NCBI GenBank assembly: GCA_032433765.1
Contig: JAVIAB010000025.1
Location: 38,344,756 to 38,408,755, forward strand
DNA from: Megaustenia siamemsis
Taxonomy: Eukaryota; Mollusca; Gastropoda; Stylommatophora; Ariophantidae
DNA length: 64,000 nt
Direction: 5' to 3'
Shown here piece by piece: positions 27,326 through 36,904 of the stretch. The stretch's first letter is position 1. Every line of letters starts with the position of its first letter. The translations under genes and the position numbers were made by a program. The notes beneath the pieces are model-generated. The model was not told where the DNA came from, ran no database searches, and saw nothing but the letters and a program-made list of their open reading frames with translations.

Positions 27326-27403
27326 TCTTTGTCTTCAGTCACAGTGGCCGGACGGTCTCTCACTTTCTGACGGCTTTCTAATCACAAACAAAGTGCCACC
27401 AAC

Positions 27404-27888
27404 ATGTATAAAAGTATAGTAAAGCTTTTCGCTCAGGTCAGAAGTGCTGTCCAGGTTCCTCTTGTCTCCACCCTGAGATTTCGTTCCTTGACCACTGGGA
27501 CTGGTGATGGGGATGTCATTGATGGTGATCTTACAGTCGGGGAGCAGCGAATTATTGACAAACTTCAGGAATCATTCCCAGATGCCATTGGTGATCTTAC
27601 AGTTGGGGAGCAGCGAATTATTGACAAACTTCAGGAATCATTCCCAGATGCCATTGGTGATCTTACAGTCGGGGAGCAGCGAATTATTGACAAACTTCAG
27701 GAATCATTCCCAGATGTCACTCATATTGAGGTGGCAGACATCTCAGGTGGTTGCGGGGCAATGTATCAGATCTGTATAGAGGCCCCAGCTTTTGTAGGAT
27801 TGAAGACCATTCAGCAGCACCGAATGAAATCAAGTCATTACATGGTCTCAAGCTCCACACAAAAGCACCAAATGAGGGAAAGAAATGA
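27404..27888 (+). pseudogene. BOLA3: BOLA3 retrocopy, internally triplicated and frameshifted
   Basis: An uninterrupted frame from ATG 27404 encodes a Ser/Arg-rich, mitochondrial-type N-terminus, then GEQRIIDKLQESFPD, then the family core ISGGCGAMYQICIEAP and LKTIQQHRM. Known: BOLA3 is a mitochondrial iron-sulfur cluster maturation factor acting with GLRX5. A 66-bp block (22 codons starting GDLTVGEQ) occurs three times at 27524-27721. After HRM (27824-27826) the frame is wrong: the family's final EIK..HGL motif is found in another frame at 27826-27885 with stop 27886, as expected if about 22 bases were lost. The mammalian gene has several introns and none are seen here, so a retrocopy is likely. 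The leftward neighbour is a satellite block. Confidence 0.85.
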
Positions 27889-28185
27889 GAGAACACATCA
27901 CAACTGTTTTTGTTTGTGCTGATTGTATATACATTCATCATGATTATCCTGGCAATGGATTTGTTTCTGAGCAAGGTGTTTATGCTGGACAGTTATTTCA
28001 TGAATCCATTATACATTGTGACCATCACCTTTCCTCAATGACCTTGATCTGCAGACATTTGGTCCCTAATCTTTTATATATATACACCAAACGGGTGAAT
28101 TTTTATATCTTTTTATGATCCACAATTGGAGTGAAGCTTGACTTACTTTATATTAAAAAAGTGGAATTGGGAAGTTCACAATATT
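27889..28185. other. Sequence downstream of the BOLA3 retrocopy
   Basis: Possibly the retrocopy's 3' UTR. ATTAAA at 28151 is the only polyadenylation-like word, followed by AAAAAG. No clear poly(A) tract or target duplication was found. Confidence 0.35.
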
Positions 28186-28189
28186 TCTG

Positions 28190-28545
28190 AATAATACAAG
28201 GAGTATGTTGCAGTTTCCTCATATTCCAAGTCTGGCTTGTTGCAGGAGCTGCTGAGTTAAGTGCTCTGTGCACACCGTGAGCTGTGTGACCCATCCATTT
28301 TGATCATGTTTCGATATTCCAATTGTTTACGATGAATGATGATATCATATGACAGGGAACAGTTGGCTGTGTTCACTTTCTGCACGGTTTCGCCTTATGT
28401 CTTTTGGCATGTGCTGAGACTGCTATGATGGGGACTACAGTGACCTTTCTTTGTTTAGGAGATGAGATTCAGATGATTACGCTGGCACAGGCGGTTGAGA
28501 AATTATGGATTTTAATTCGTTTGCAGTGATACCGGGGCCTTACAT
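28190..28545 (-). repeat. Dispersed family H copy, nearly complete
   Basis: Inverted relative to 1385-1715: GGCTTGTTGCAGGAGCTGCT, ACACCGTGAGCTGTGTG, TGACAGGGAACAGTTGGCTG, ending GTGATACCGGGGCCTTAC. The shared length is about 350 bp with good similarity. Confidence 0.75.
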
Positions 28546-28555
28546 AAACAAACAA

Positions 28556-30028
28556 ATAACATTTATTGACAGAATCACTGGTCCAACATTCATTGACAGA
28601 ATCACTGGTCCAACATTCATTGACAAAATCTGTTCCAACATTCATTGACAGAATCACTGGTCCAACATTTATTGACAAAATCTGTTCCAACATTCATTGA
28701 CAGAATCACTGGTCCAACATTTATTGACAGAATCACTGGTCCAACATTCATTGACAAAATCTGTTCCAACATTCATTGGCAGAATCACTGGTCCAACATT
28801 TATTGACAAAATCTGTTCCAACATTCATTGACAGAATCACTGGTCCAACATTCATTGACAGAATCACTGGCCCAACATTCATTGACAAAATCTGTTCCAA
28901 CATTCATTGACAGAATCACTGGTCCAACATTCATTGACAGAATCACTGGTCCAACATTTATTGACAGAATCACTGGTCCAACATTCATTGACAGAATCAC
29001 TGGTCCAACATTCATTGACAAAATCTGTTCCAACATTCATTGACAGAATCACTGGTACAACATTCATTGACAGAATCACTGGTCCAACATTTATTGACAG
29101 AATCACTGGTCCAACATTCATTGACAGAATCACTGGCCCAACATTCATTGACAGAATCACTGGTCCAACATTCATTGACTGAATCACTGGTACAACATTT
29201 ATTGACTGAATCACTTGTCCAACATTCATTGACAGAATCACTGGTCCAACATTCATTGACAGAATCACTGGTCCAACATTCATTGACAGAATCACTGGCC
29301 CAACATTCATTGACAGAATCACTTGTCCAACATTCATTGACTGAATCACTTGTCCAACATTCATTGACAGAATCACTGGTCCAACATTCATTGACAAAAT
29401 CTGTTCCAACATTCATTGACAGAATCACTGGTCCAACATTCATTGACAGAATCACTTGTCCAACATTCATTGACTGAATCACTGGTCCAACATTCATTGA
29501 CAGAATCACTGGTCCAACATTCATTGACAGAATCACTTGTCCAACATTCATTGACTGAATCACTTGTCCAACATTCATTGACAGAATCACTGGTCCAACA
29601 TTCATTGACAGAATCACTGGCCCAACATTCATTGACAGAATCACTGGTCCAACATTCATTGACTGAATCACTGGTACAACATTTATTGACTGAATCACTG
29701 GTCCAACATTCATTGACAGAATCACTGGCCCAACATTCATTGACAGAATCACTGGTCCAACATTCATTGACTGAATCACTGGTACAACATTTATTGACTG
29801 AATCACTTGTCCAACATTCATTGACAGAATCACTGGTCCAACATTCATTGACAGAATCACTGGTCCAACATTTATTGACAGAATCACTGGTCCAACATTT
29901 ATTGACAGAATCACTGGTCCAACATTCATTGACAGAATCACTAGTCCAACATTTATTGACAGAATCACTGGTCCAACATTCATTGACAGAATCGCAGGAC
30001 AAACATTTATTGACAAAATCACTTATTG
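28556..30028. repeat. Satellite block 2: 27-bp units, about 54 copies
   Basis: Same unit as block 1 with variants ATTGACTGAATCACT, TGACAAAATCTGTTCC and CTGGCCCAACA. The AACT-extended unit common in block 1 is absent, so the two blocks have evolved separately. Open frames up to 336 codons are period artefacts. Confidence 0.95.
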
Positions 30029-30329
30029 GTCCTGCCTCCTTGAGAGCATTTAAAATGTCAGCTAGGGTTCATTATTTGCCCACTCTCCACAACAGCAATA
30101 AATAAAATCTTGCCTGCTTGTTCATTCCTTCCACTTTGATCCCAGCAGATTTTTATCTTCCTGGACATTCTCATTAAGTCAACGAGAAAGCTTCCGTAGG
30201 TAAATTTCCGTGTCTCAAGCAAAACTATTACCTCAGTTATTGCCATGACCTCCATTGTCAAACTACTTGTGGACAAGACAAACTCAAGACTGTTTTCCGT
30301 GACATTTTGTGACATTTTTCCCCTCAACC

Positions 30330-30505
30330 TGAACTATTAAGTTTAAGACTATTTTACGCCAATCAAAAAGCAGCGTACCGGGTCCAGATAGTATCATGTG
30401 AGAGGATGTCAACACTGGGTCAACCTAGAAAATGTTGATTGGGGTTGAACCTTGTTTTCAGGTGATCAGTTCACTTACCACTGTTCTACTGCTGCTCACA
30501 ATCGT
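30330..30505 (-). mobile_element. Diverged SINE relative
   Basis: The - strand head has AACAGTGGTAAGTGAACTG and a B-box-like AGGTTCAACCCC; the body is mostly unrecognisable. Confidence 0.4.
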
Positions 30506-30519
30506 ACAATCTATCTATC

Positions 30520-31020
30520 TATTGACCTTTCGAGCCGTAGCCGGCCCATAAGGCGTAGACTAAGATACTCCTTCTCTTATCTGAATTTTTGTTCTAGCAG
30601 TTTTAAATTCTTTTAAAGATATTTTATCAAATCTCGCCATTTGTCTCTGTTCTGTGCACGCAGCTCTATCTCATTGAGGGAGCCGATTCCTGCTGCCCTT
30701 GCCTCTCTCATCAATGTTCTTCTCAGTGTCTCTCTGGGTCTTCCTCTTTTTCTCTTACTCTTTTTCTCTTACCTGTTGTTACCCACATGAGGGCTTGCTT
30801 TGCTATTCGGTTATTATCTCTTCTCATCACATGTCCAACATATGACCATCGTCTTTTCTTGATTACTGAAGATATTAGTGGTTGATTGGCGATTTCTCTA
30901 ATTTCCTCGTTTGTTTTGAATTCGTTCCACGCTATACCAAGTATTTTCCTCAGACATTTATTTTCGAATGCATCCAACTTTGTTTCTATGTCTCTTGTTT
31001 TCAATCGTACAATACTTTAT
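30520..31020 (-). mobile_element. Family C non-LTR retrotransposon C-terminal fragment
   Basis: The - strand encodes FENKCLRKILGIAWNEF, KKRRWSYVGHVMRRDN and, further on, an NRDKWRDL-like end, finishing with GATAGATAGAT at 30516-30526. Homologous to 47855-48345 and 36040-36400. Confidence 0.78.
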
Positions 31021-31203
31021 TCTAATTCTTGTGAACCAGTAAGACTACCCATGTTTCAAAACGAGAAGAGGTTTCAAAATTAGGCCTGGCGTATAATCTG
31101 TTTTTACTAAAGCATTCACATGCAAGTGGAAGCGGTTCAGGGTTTTAGGATAAGGAAACCAAGATAGTAGAATGGTTAGAGTAATTGTTTATCAGATGGC
31201 CAG

Positions 31204-32660
31204 AGTTTGACCTCCATTCTCTTGGCCAGTATTTCTTCAGAGTTTGACCTCCATTCTCTTGGCCAGTATTTCTTCAGAGTTTGACCTCCATTCTCTTGGC
31301 CAGTATTTCTTCAGAGTTTGACCTCCATTCTCTTGGCCAGTATTTCTTCAGAGTTTGGCCTCCATTCTCTTGGCCAGTATTTCTTCAGATTTTGACCTCC
31401 ATTCTCTTGGTCAGTATTTCTTCAGAGTTTGGCCTTCATTCTCTTGGCCAGTATTTCTTCAGAGTTTGACCTCCATTCTCTTGGCCAGTATTTCTTCAGA
31501 GTTTGACCTCCATTCTCTTGGCCAGTATTTCTTCAGAGTTTGACCTCCATTCTCTTGGCCAGTATTTCTTCAGAGTTTGACCTCCATTCTCTTGGCCAGT
31601 ATTTCTTCAGAGTTTGGCCTCCATTCTCTTGGCCAGTATTTCTTCAGAGTTTGACCTCCATTCTCTTGGCCAGTATTTCTTCAGAGTTTGACCTCCATTC
31701 TCTTGGCCAGTATTTCTTCAGATTTTGACCTCCATTCTCTTGGTCAGTATTTCTTCAGAGTTTGGCCTTCATTCTCTTGGCCAGTATTTCTTCAGAGTTT
31801 GGCCTCCATTCCCTTGGCCAGTATTTCTTAAGAGTTTGGCCTCCATTCCTTTTGCCAGTATTTCTTTAGAGTTTGGCCTCCATTCCTTTTGCCAGTATTT
31901 CTTCAGAGTTTGGCCTCCATTCTCTTGGCCTGTATTTCTTCAGAGTTTGGCCTCCATTCCCTTTGCCAGTATTTCTTCAGAGTTTGGCCTCCATTCCCTT
32001 TGCCAGTATTTCTTCAGAGTTTGGCCTCCATTCACTTTGCCAGTATTTCTTCAGAGTTTGGCCTCCATTCCTTTTGCCAGTATTTCTTCAGAGTTTGGCC
32101 TCCATTCCCTTTGCCAGTATTTCTTCAGAGTTTGGGCTCCATTCCCTTTTGCCAGTATTTCTTCAGAGTTTGGCCTCCATTCCCTTTGCCAGTATTTCTT
32201 CAGAGTTTGGGCTCCATTCCCTTTTGCCAGTATTTCTTCAGAGTTTGGCCTCCATTCTCTTGGCCAGTATTTCTTCAGAGTTTGGCCTCCATTCCCTTTT
32301 GCCAGTATTTCTTCAGAGTTTGGCCTCCATTCTCTTTGCCAGTATTTCTTCAGAGTTTGGGCTCCATTCCCTTTTGCCAGTATTTCTTCAGAGTTTGGCC
32401 TCCATTCTCTTGGCCAGTATTTCTTCAGAGTTTGGCCTCCATTCCCTTTGCCAGTATTTCTTCAGAGTTTGGCCTCCATTCCCTTTTGCCGGTATTTCTT
32501 CAGAGTTTGGCCTCCATTCTCTTAACCAGTATTTCTTCAGAGTTTGGCCTCCATTCCCTTTGCCAGTATTTCTTCAGAGTTTGGCCTCCATTCCCTTTGC
32601 CAGTATTTCTTCAGAGTTTGGCCTCCATTCCCTTTTGCCAGTATTTCTTCAGAGTTTGTC
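31204..32660. repeat. 37-bp tandem array, about 39 copies
   Basis: Unit contains AGAGTTTGGCCTCCATTCTC and TTGGCCAGTATTTCTTC. The left third uses TTTGACC and TCTTGG; the right two thirds use TTTGGCC and CCTTTG or CCTTTTG, where a one-base length variant shifts the frame. Two homogenised subfamilies. Confidence 0.96.
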
Positions 32661-32724
32661 CAAGTTCTCAATAGGGTCCTGGAATTTTCTCTTGGAAAAT
32701 ACACTGACTTGGTGTGGTACTGAC

Positions 32725-32870
32725 CATATCATCATCATGTGCCATACCGGTTGGTGTAGGTGATCATGTCCTTCCACAATTCTCTGTCCACAGTACATCA
32801 TAACAATTCTGTTGTTGACTGTTTTCCATGCCATGACACCAAGCTATCTATTATCTTTTCTCTTTGTCAT
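32725..32870 (-). mobile_element. Family E 3' end, - strand
   Basis: Starts with ATCATCATGTGCCATACCGG on the + strand, the reverse of the family E end at 55640-55665, and continues to GTTTTCCATGCCATGACACC. Confidence 0.65.
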
Positions 32871-33009
32871 CTGCGATCTCTCTTTCCCTGTATTTTGCCA
32901 GTTGTAACCAAGTACTCCAACTTTTTTCTTCTTTAATCGCTAAGAGGGAAAATGAGTTACAAGAAATGTTAGACATTTTAGTGAAGGAAAGCAAAAATAA
33001 AGGACTTGG

Positions 33010-33160
33010 CCTCAATGTTGAAATTACCATTGACGGCTTAAGAGAATGGCTTAGCAGAAGGTCAACATCAGAAATGATAAATAACTGTCGAGATCGAAAG
33101 TTGTGGAGAGACATGTTCACCTACATCAGCAGGCATGGTACTTGATGATGATGCCAGTGG
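33010..33160 (+). mobile_element. Family E 3' end, + strand
   Basis: CTTAAGAGAATGGCTTAGCA, GATAAATAACTGTCGAGATC, AGCAGGCATGGTACTTGATG and a GATGATG tail. Very close to 8200-8320 and head-to-head with the - strand copy at 32725-32870. Confidence 0.7.
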
Positions 33161-33287
33161 CATATTTTTTTAATGTTTGTGTAGGATAATAATTCTTTTA
33201 ATCATGGAAATGTTGAAATTGAGGGGCAGGTTACCCACGAGAACTTTTATCTCTAATAAAATGGAGTTTGTATGTTGAGGCAAATGA

Positions 33288-33535
33288 TAGTTTTCTCATT
33301 GAGCACATATTTCATGAGTTATAATTTATACTTTTCTCATTGAGCACATATTTCATGAGTTATAATTTATACTTTTCTCATTGAGCACATATTTCATGAG
33401 TTATAATTTATACTTTTCTCATTGAGCACATATTTCATGAGCTATAATTTATACTTTTCTCATTGAGCACATATTTCATGAGCTATAATTTATACTTTTC
33501 TCATTGAGCACATATTTCATGAGTTATAATTTATG
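33288..33535. repeat. 41-bp tandem array, 6 copies
   Basis: Unit contains ACTTTTCTCATTGAGCACAT and TTCATGAGTTATAATTTAT. Only a G/C-type change (GAGTTAT/GAGCTAT) separates copies. Confidence 0.95.
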
Positions 33536-33579
33536 TCGCAATTATAATAATTAAGATGCTAGTGAAAATAACAGTTTCC

Positions 33580-33840
33580 ATTCTCCTTCCTTAAATAGTA
33601 ATTAGTTCCTCTTGGTCTGAAGACAGCACACAGGGCACAAGTTTTAGTTCTCCACAACTGACGATTTGCTGCTAGTTCTTGTAGTTCTTGGTTGTTTCTT
33701 AGTCCCATGGTTAAGCCTTTCCTAGTAATTGTTCTGCGTAGCGATTCTCTTGGTCTGCCTTGTTTTTTGTTACCAGATGGTTTCCACATGAATGCCTGAC
33801 GGGGAAGTCTTTCTTCATCCATTCTCACCTTAAATATTGT
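33580..33840 (-). mobile_element. Family D non-LTR retrotransposon C-terminal fragment
   Basis: The - strand encodes RLPRQAFMWKPSGNKK, GRPRESLRRTI, QLWRTKTCALCAVFRPRG. Matches 46240-46490 (+) and 54460-54605 (-). Confidence 0.72.
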
Positions 33841-34104
33841 ATACTATCAAATATATTATTGCTTACCTTTCATGTAATCTGGTCTGCCCCAAGACCTTTT
33901 GAATTACTGGGGCACAGAACATACACAATTTTTTTCCCATTTTTCTCGATCTCTCACTGTAACCGTGATGTAGTAAAAGTTGAGACCCATCAATTCCTTG
34001 ATGTTGTTTGTCATTCAATTTTTCTGTCAACTTTGTGTCTACTCGCTTTTCACAGAATTCAATATTGGTAGATTTTGCTAGACTATTTCTGTGTTCTAAT
34101 TCTG

Positions 34105-34240
34105 TATCATCCAGATTGTGTTTTGATATTTCGATTGCTTACGATGAATGATGATATCATATGATAAAGGATTACGCTGGCACGGGCGGTTGAGCAATTA
34201 TTGATTTTAATTCGTTTGCAGTGATACCGGGGCCTTCGAC
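34105..34240 (-). repeat. Dispersed family H fragment
   Basis: TTGATATTTCGATTGCTTAC, GATGATATCATATGA, then a jump to GATTACGCTGGCACGGGCGG and GTGATACCGGGGCCTTC. The middle of the family is deleted. Confidence 0.7.
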
Positions 34241-34244
34241 TAAC

Positions 34245-34650
34245 CATTACCATAATTCTGTATCATCACATTTTTTGGGTCACTTTCTTGTCATTTAGAC
34301 AGATTCTAGCGTTGCAAACAGACTAACCATCACTGAATATTCTCATATCAGAAACTAAGTTCTTGTTTTAATAAATAATATATTTGTGACAAAAATAGTA
34401 GCGGTTGTTTTTATAAATAAATATTGATGAAATCGTGTGTAAAAGCCAATATTTGTGGCTTGTATCCACAAAAAGTTAACTTTTAGTGCAAACAGGTGTT
34501 TTATTGTTAATTTTCTGTGTTTATTGTTTCATATGTAATACTTGTATGTTTTTTAATTATGTTTTTTTTTCATTAGTTCGTTAACACTTACATGTTTTGA
34601 TGTATCAATATTTTTAGTGTAATGAATTAATGTGAATTTATTTGTAGCAG
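34245..34650. other. No recognised gene
   Basis: AT-rich sequence without motifs. Confidence 0.4.
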
Positions 34651-34654
34651 CTAC

Positions 34655-34895
34655 AGTGGTGAGGTGACTAGTGCAGTTGTCTACTGTCCAAAGGGTCTGG
34701 ATTCAATTTCCAGATGTGTAAAATTATTTTTCTTGTCAAAACCTTTTTTTCTACGAAAAGAAACACAGCACTGGCGTAGTGCTGTCAACATGGCCCAAAT
34801 AATGTGCAGTGGGTATAAAAATGTAGGTACTAACACCATATTGCTTGTACACCATGCTCAAGGTGCAATGGAATTCCTTCTGTCCTTTTTTTAAA
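34655..34895 (+). mobile_element. Diverged SINE relative
   Basis: A-box-like AGTGGTGAGGTGACTAGTGC, B-box-like GGATTCAATTTCC, then CACTGGCGTAGTGCTGTCAA, TGTGCAGTGGGTATAAAAAT and TACTAACACCATATTG in the order of the common SINE. Confidence 0.55.
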
Positions 34896-35144
34896 TAAAA
34901 GATGCTTTTGAAAAACAAATGTCCTCTTTTTCTGCTTCATTGTCCCAAAGTTGGTGTTTGACTGTCATAATATACAGCAAGGGTACAAGTATTTGAAACT
35001 TTTATTAGCCAGATGCTTCAAACTTCAACTTTGATGGTTTTTGGGCCAGGTTTGCTTTCTCTCTTCAATCCTACTCACTTTATCAGGCTGAGCATCTTCT
35101 ACCAAGGACTGTTATAAGATGTTTGAGTAGGATTGTAGTGGTCC

Positions 35145-35300
35145 TTCAGTGGGGAACTGGGTGGTCTAGGGTAAGACATTGGCCTCTAGACCGGAAGGTT
35201 CTGAGTTTGATTCCTATCACAGACGGTGGATTTTCATCAAAAATTGAAACGTGGTTTCTTCATGGCTTTACCCTTCCGTTTCTGATCTCAGGATACGGAG
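35145..35300 (+). mobile_element. tRNA-like SINE of the GGTGGTCTAG type
   Basis: GGGTGGTCTAGGGTAAGACA (A box region) and GTTCTGAGTTTGATTCCTAT (B box region). Relative of 6790-6960. Directly followed by an inverted SINE. Confidence 0.6.
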
Positions 35301-35319
35301 ATCTGATGTCTAGCTTCTC

Positions 35320-35615
35320 AGGTAAAAAAAGTCATTCAAGGCTCCCTCCATGCCTTGTTAGGTGTATAGGGAATAGGGAGTTAGTGACCAGATTTTTCTA
35401 TAACCACGGCACATATTTGGGTGATGTGGTTGGTATCACACCAGGCCATCTTTACTTCCCAGAAAAAATCTCTGGTACCCATTTTTAGAGGATGGGTGAA
35501 CCTCGGAGTCTTGTCAGTTCAGTCCGAAAAAAATCTGCCACTGCTGGAGATCGAACTCGGAACTTCTGGTCAAGAAGTGAGCACACTAACCACTCAGCCA
35601 CTGAGGCTCTCAAAG
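35320..35615 (-). mobile_element. Long SINE variant, - strand
   Basis: The - strand head has GCCTCAGTGGCTGAGTGGTT and AGTTCGATCTCC. The body shares TAAAGATGGCCTGGTGTG-like and CTAACTCCCTATTCCCTATA with the common SINE but has an extra 40-50 bp. Related to 49555-49835. Confidence 0.65.
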
Positions 35616-35639
35616 TTCCACTTCTCAGATAACTGCAAA

Positions 35640-35790
35640 TAAAGAACATTGATCAGAGAGGCAAGAGCAGCAGTAACCGGCTCCCTCAATGAGATAGAGT
35701 TGCTTGTAAAGAACAGAAATAAATGGCGAGATTTGAAAAAAGATGTTAAAGAACTCTTGGCAGTTGAGGTAAAAAAAAGCGCAGGTCAAA
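35640..35790 (+). mobile_element. Family C fragment, left arm of an inverted repeat
   Basis: 35644-35744 is the exact reverse complement of 36151-36251 (see findings). It encodes the RAAVTGSLNEIEL region of family C. Confidence 0.75.
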
Positions 35791-35920
35791 AAATGGCCGC
35801 TGTCTAGACAAAAATTGATAGGGAAATCCACTCATGCTGAAAACAGATGTGTCGGGCCAAAAGGCACAGATGTCACGGCTTTGCTGTTAATTAGCAACAC
35901 AATGCACCTACGACCACTAA
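35765..35920 (+). mobile_element. Family R 3' end fragment
   Basis: GGTCAAAAAATGGCCGCTGT, GTGTCGGGCCAAAAGGCACA and CAACACAATGCACCTACGAC; collinear with parts of 468-717 and 7065-7212. Confidence 0.5.
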
Positions 35921-36039
35921 TAAAAAGAATGCAGATTTAGTGCAACATCAAGCGAGAAAAAATTTGTCAAAGTCACTGTTGGCAAAGTGTGTTTGTTTTG
36001 TAGACAAATTTCAGACAAGAATAGACCAACACAGTCACG

Positions 36040-36405
36040 AATCTATCTATCTATTGACCCTTCGAGCCATAGCCGAACCATAGGGCATAGACCTAGTTAC
36101 TCTTTCTCTTATATAAATTTTTATTCTAGCAGTTTTCAATCCTTGTAAAGATCTTTTTTCAAATCTCGCCATTTATTTCTGTTCTTTACAAGCAACTCTA
36201 TCTCATTGAGGGAGCCGGTTACTGCTGCTCTTGCCTCTCTGATCAATGTTCTTCTCAGTGTCTCTCTGGGTCGGTCTCTTTTCCTCTTACCTGTTGTTTC
36301 CCACATGAGGGCTTGCTTTGCTATTCAGTTATTATCTCTCCTCATCACATGTCCAACATATGACCATCGTCTTTTCTTGATTACTGAAGATATTATATCA
36401 TGAAT
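36040..36405 (-). mobile_element. Family C retrotransposon fragment, - strand
   Basis: Begins ATCTATCTATTGACCCTTCG and carries the reverse of the NRNKWRDLKK, REARAAVTGSLNE and RRWSYVGHVMRR codons. Contains the right arm of the 101-bp inverted repeat. Confidence 0.78.
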
Positions 36406-36409
36406 CTAC

Positions 36410-36900
36410 TAAATGTAATTTTTCTTCTTTGCTGTGCTACACAGAAGTATCGGTTGAAATTGACATCTAAGGAGCCGAGTATGGCTTGCAGGTAGTTCGA
36501 CCATTGCTAACATCATAATACAGAACGGTTGCATGTCACCCTGTTTTTGCAGAGACTAGCATTGTCACTTAAATCATTTCGGTTGCGATATACTGCGAGA
36601 AGATATCTACTTTACATACTGGTCTTTTGCTCCTTTGATATTCTATTTACCTGTGCCCCCACTGCCTTTCGGCATAGAGGTAAAATTAAGCTGGTTTATC
36701 TAGTTTATTATGATTCTCAAGATATCTGATGTATCAACCATCTTCAAAGTCTGCCTTGTCACTTTTCTTGTTTATTCTGAGCATTAATTTCATGTAGGCA
36801 ATTATATGAACATTTCAAGGAGTTAAAGAGCTAAGATATTTGCTTAATGGGTCTTCTTCTCACGGTCACATTACCTTCTGTTGCAAAGCTCTGCATAAAG
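36410..36900. other. No recognised gene
   Basis: AT-rich, no motif that I can name between family C and the 41-bp array. Confidence 0.4.
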
Positions 36901-36904
36901 AGTC

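Noticed and set aside
29012..30022. A 336-codon open frame on the - strand with repeating SMNVGPVIL
   Set aside because: It is a 27-bp satellite read in frame; period divisible by three and low divergence keep several frames open on both strands.
25925..30028. CRISPR-like array
   Set aside because: Units are head to tail with no unique spacers of fixed length, the genome is animal, and no cas genes are present. The same applies to the 8487, 21318, 36905 and 39600 arrays.
31725..32763. Overlapping frames of 261-296 codons with repeating SSEFGLHSL
   Set aside because: 37-bp satellite; frame openness comes from the unit lacking stops, and the sister frames overlap fully.
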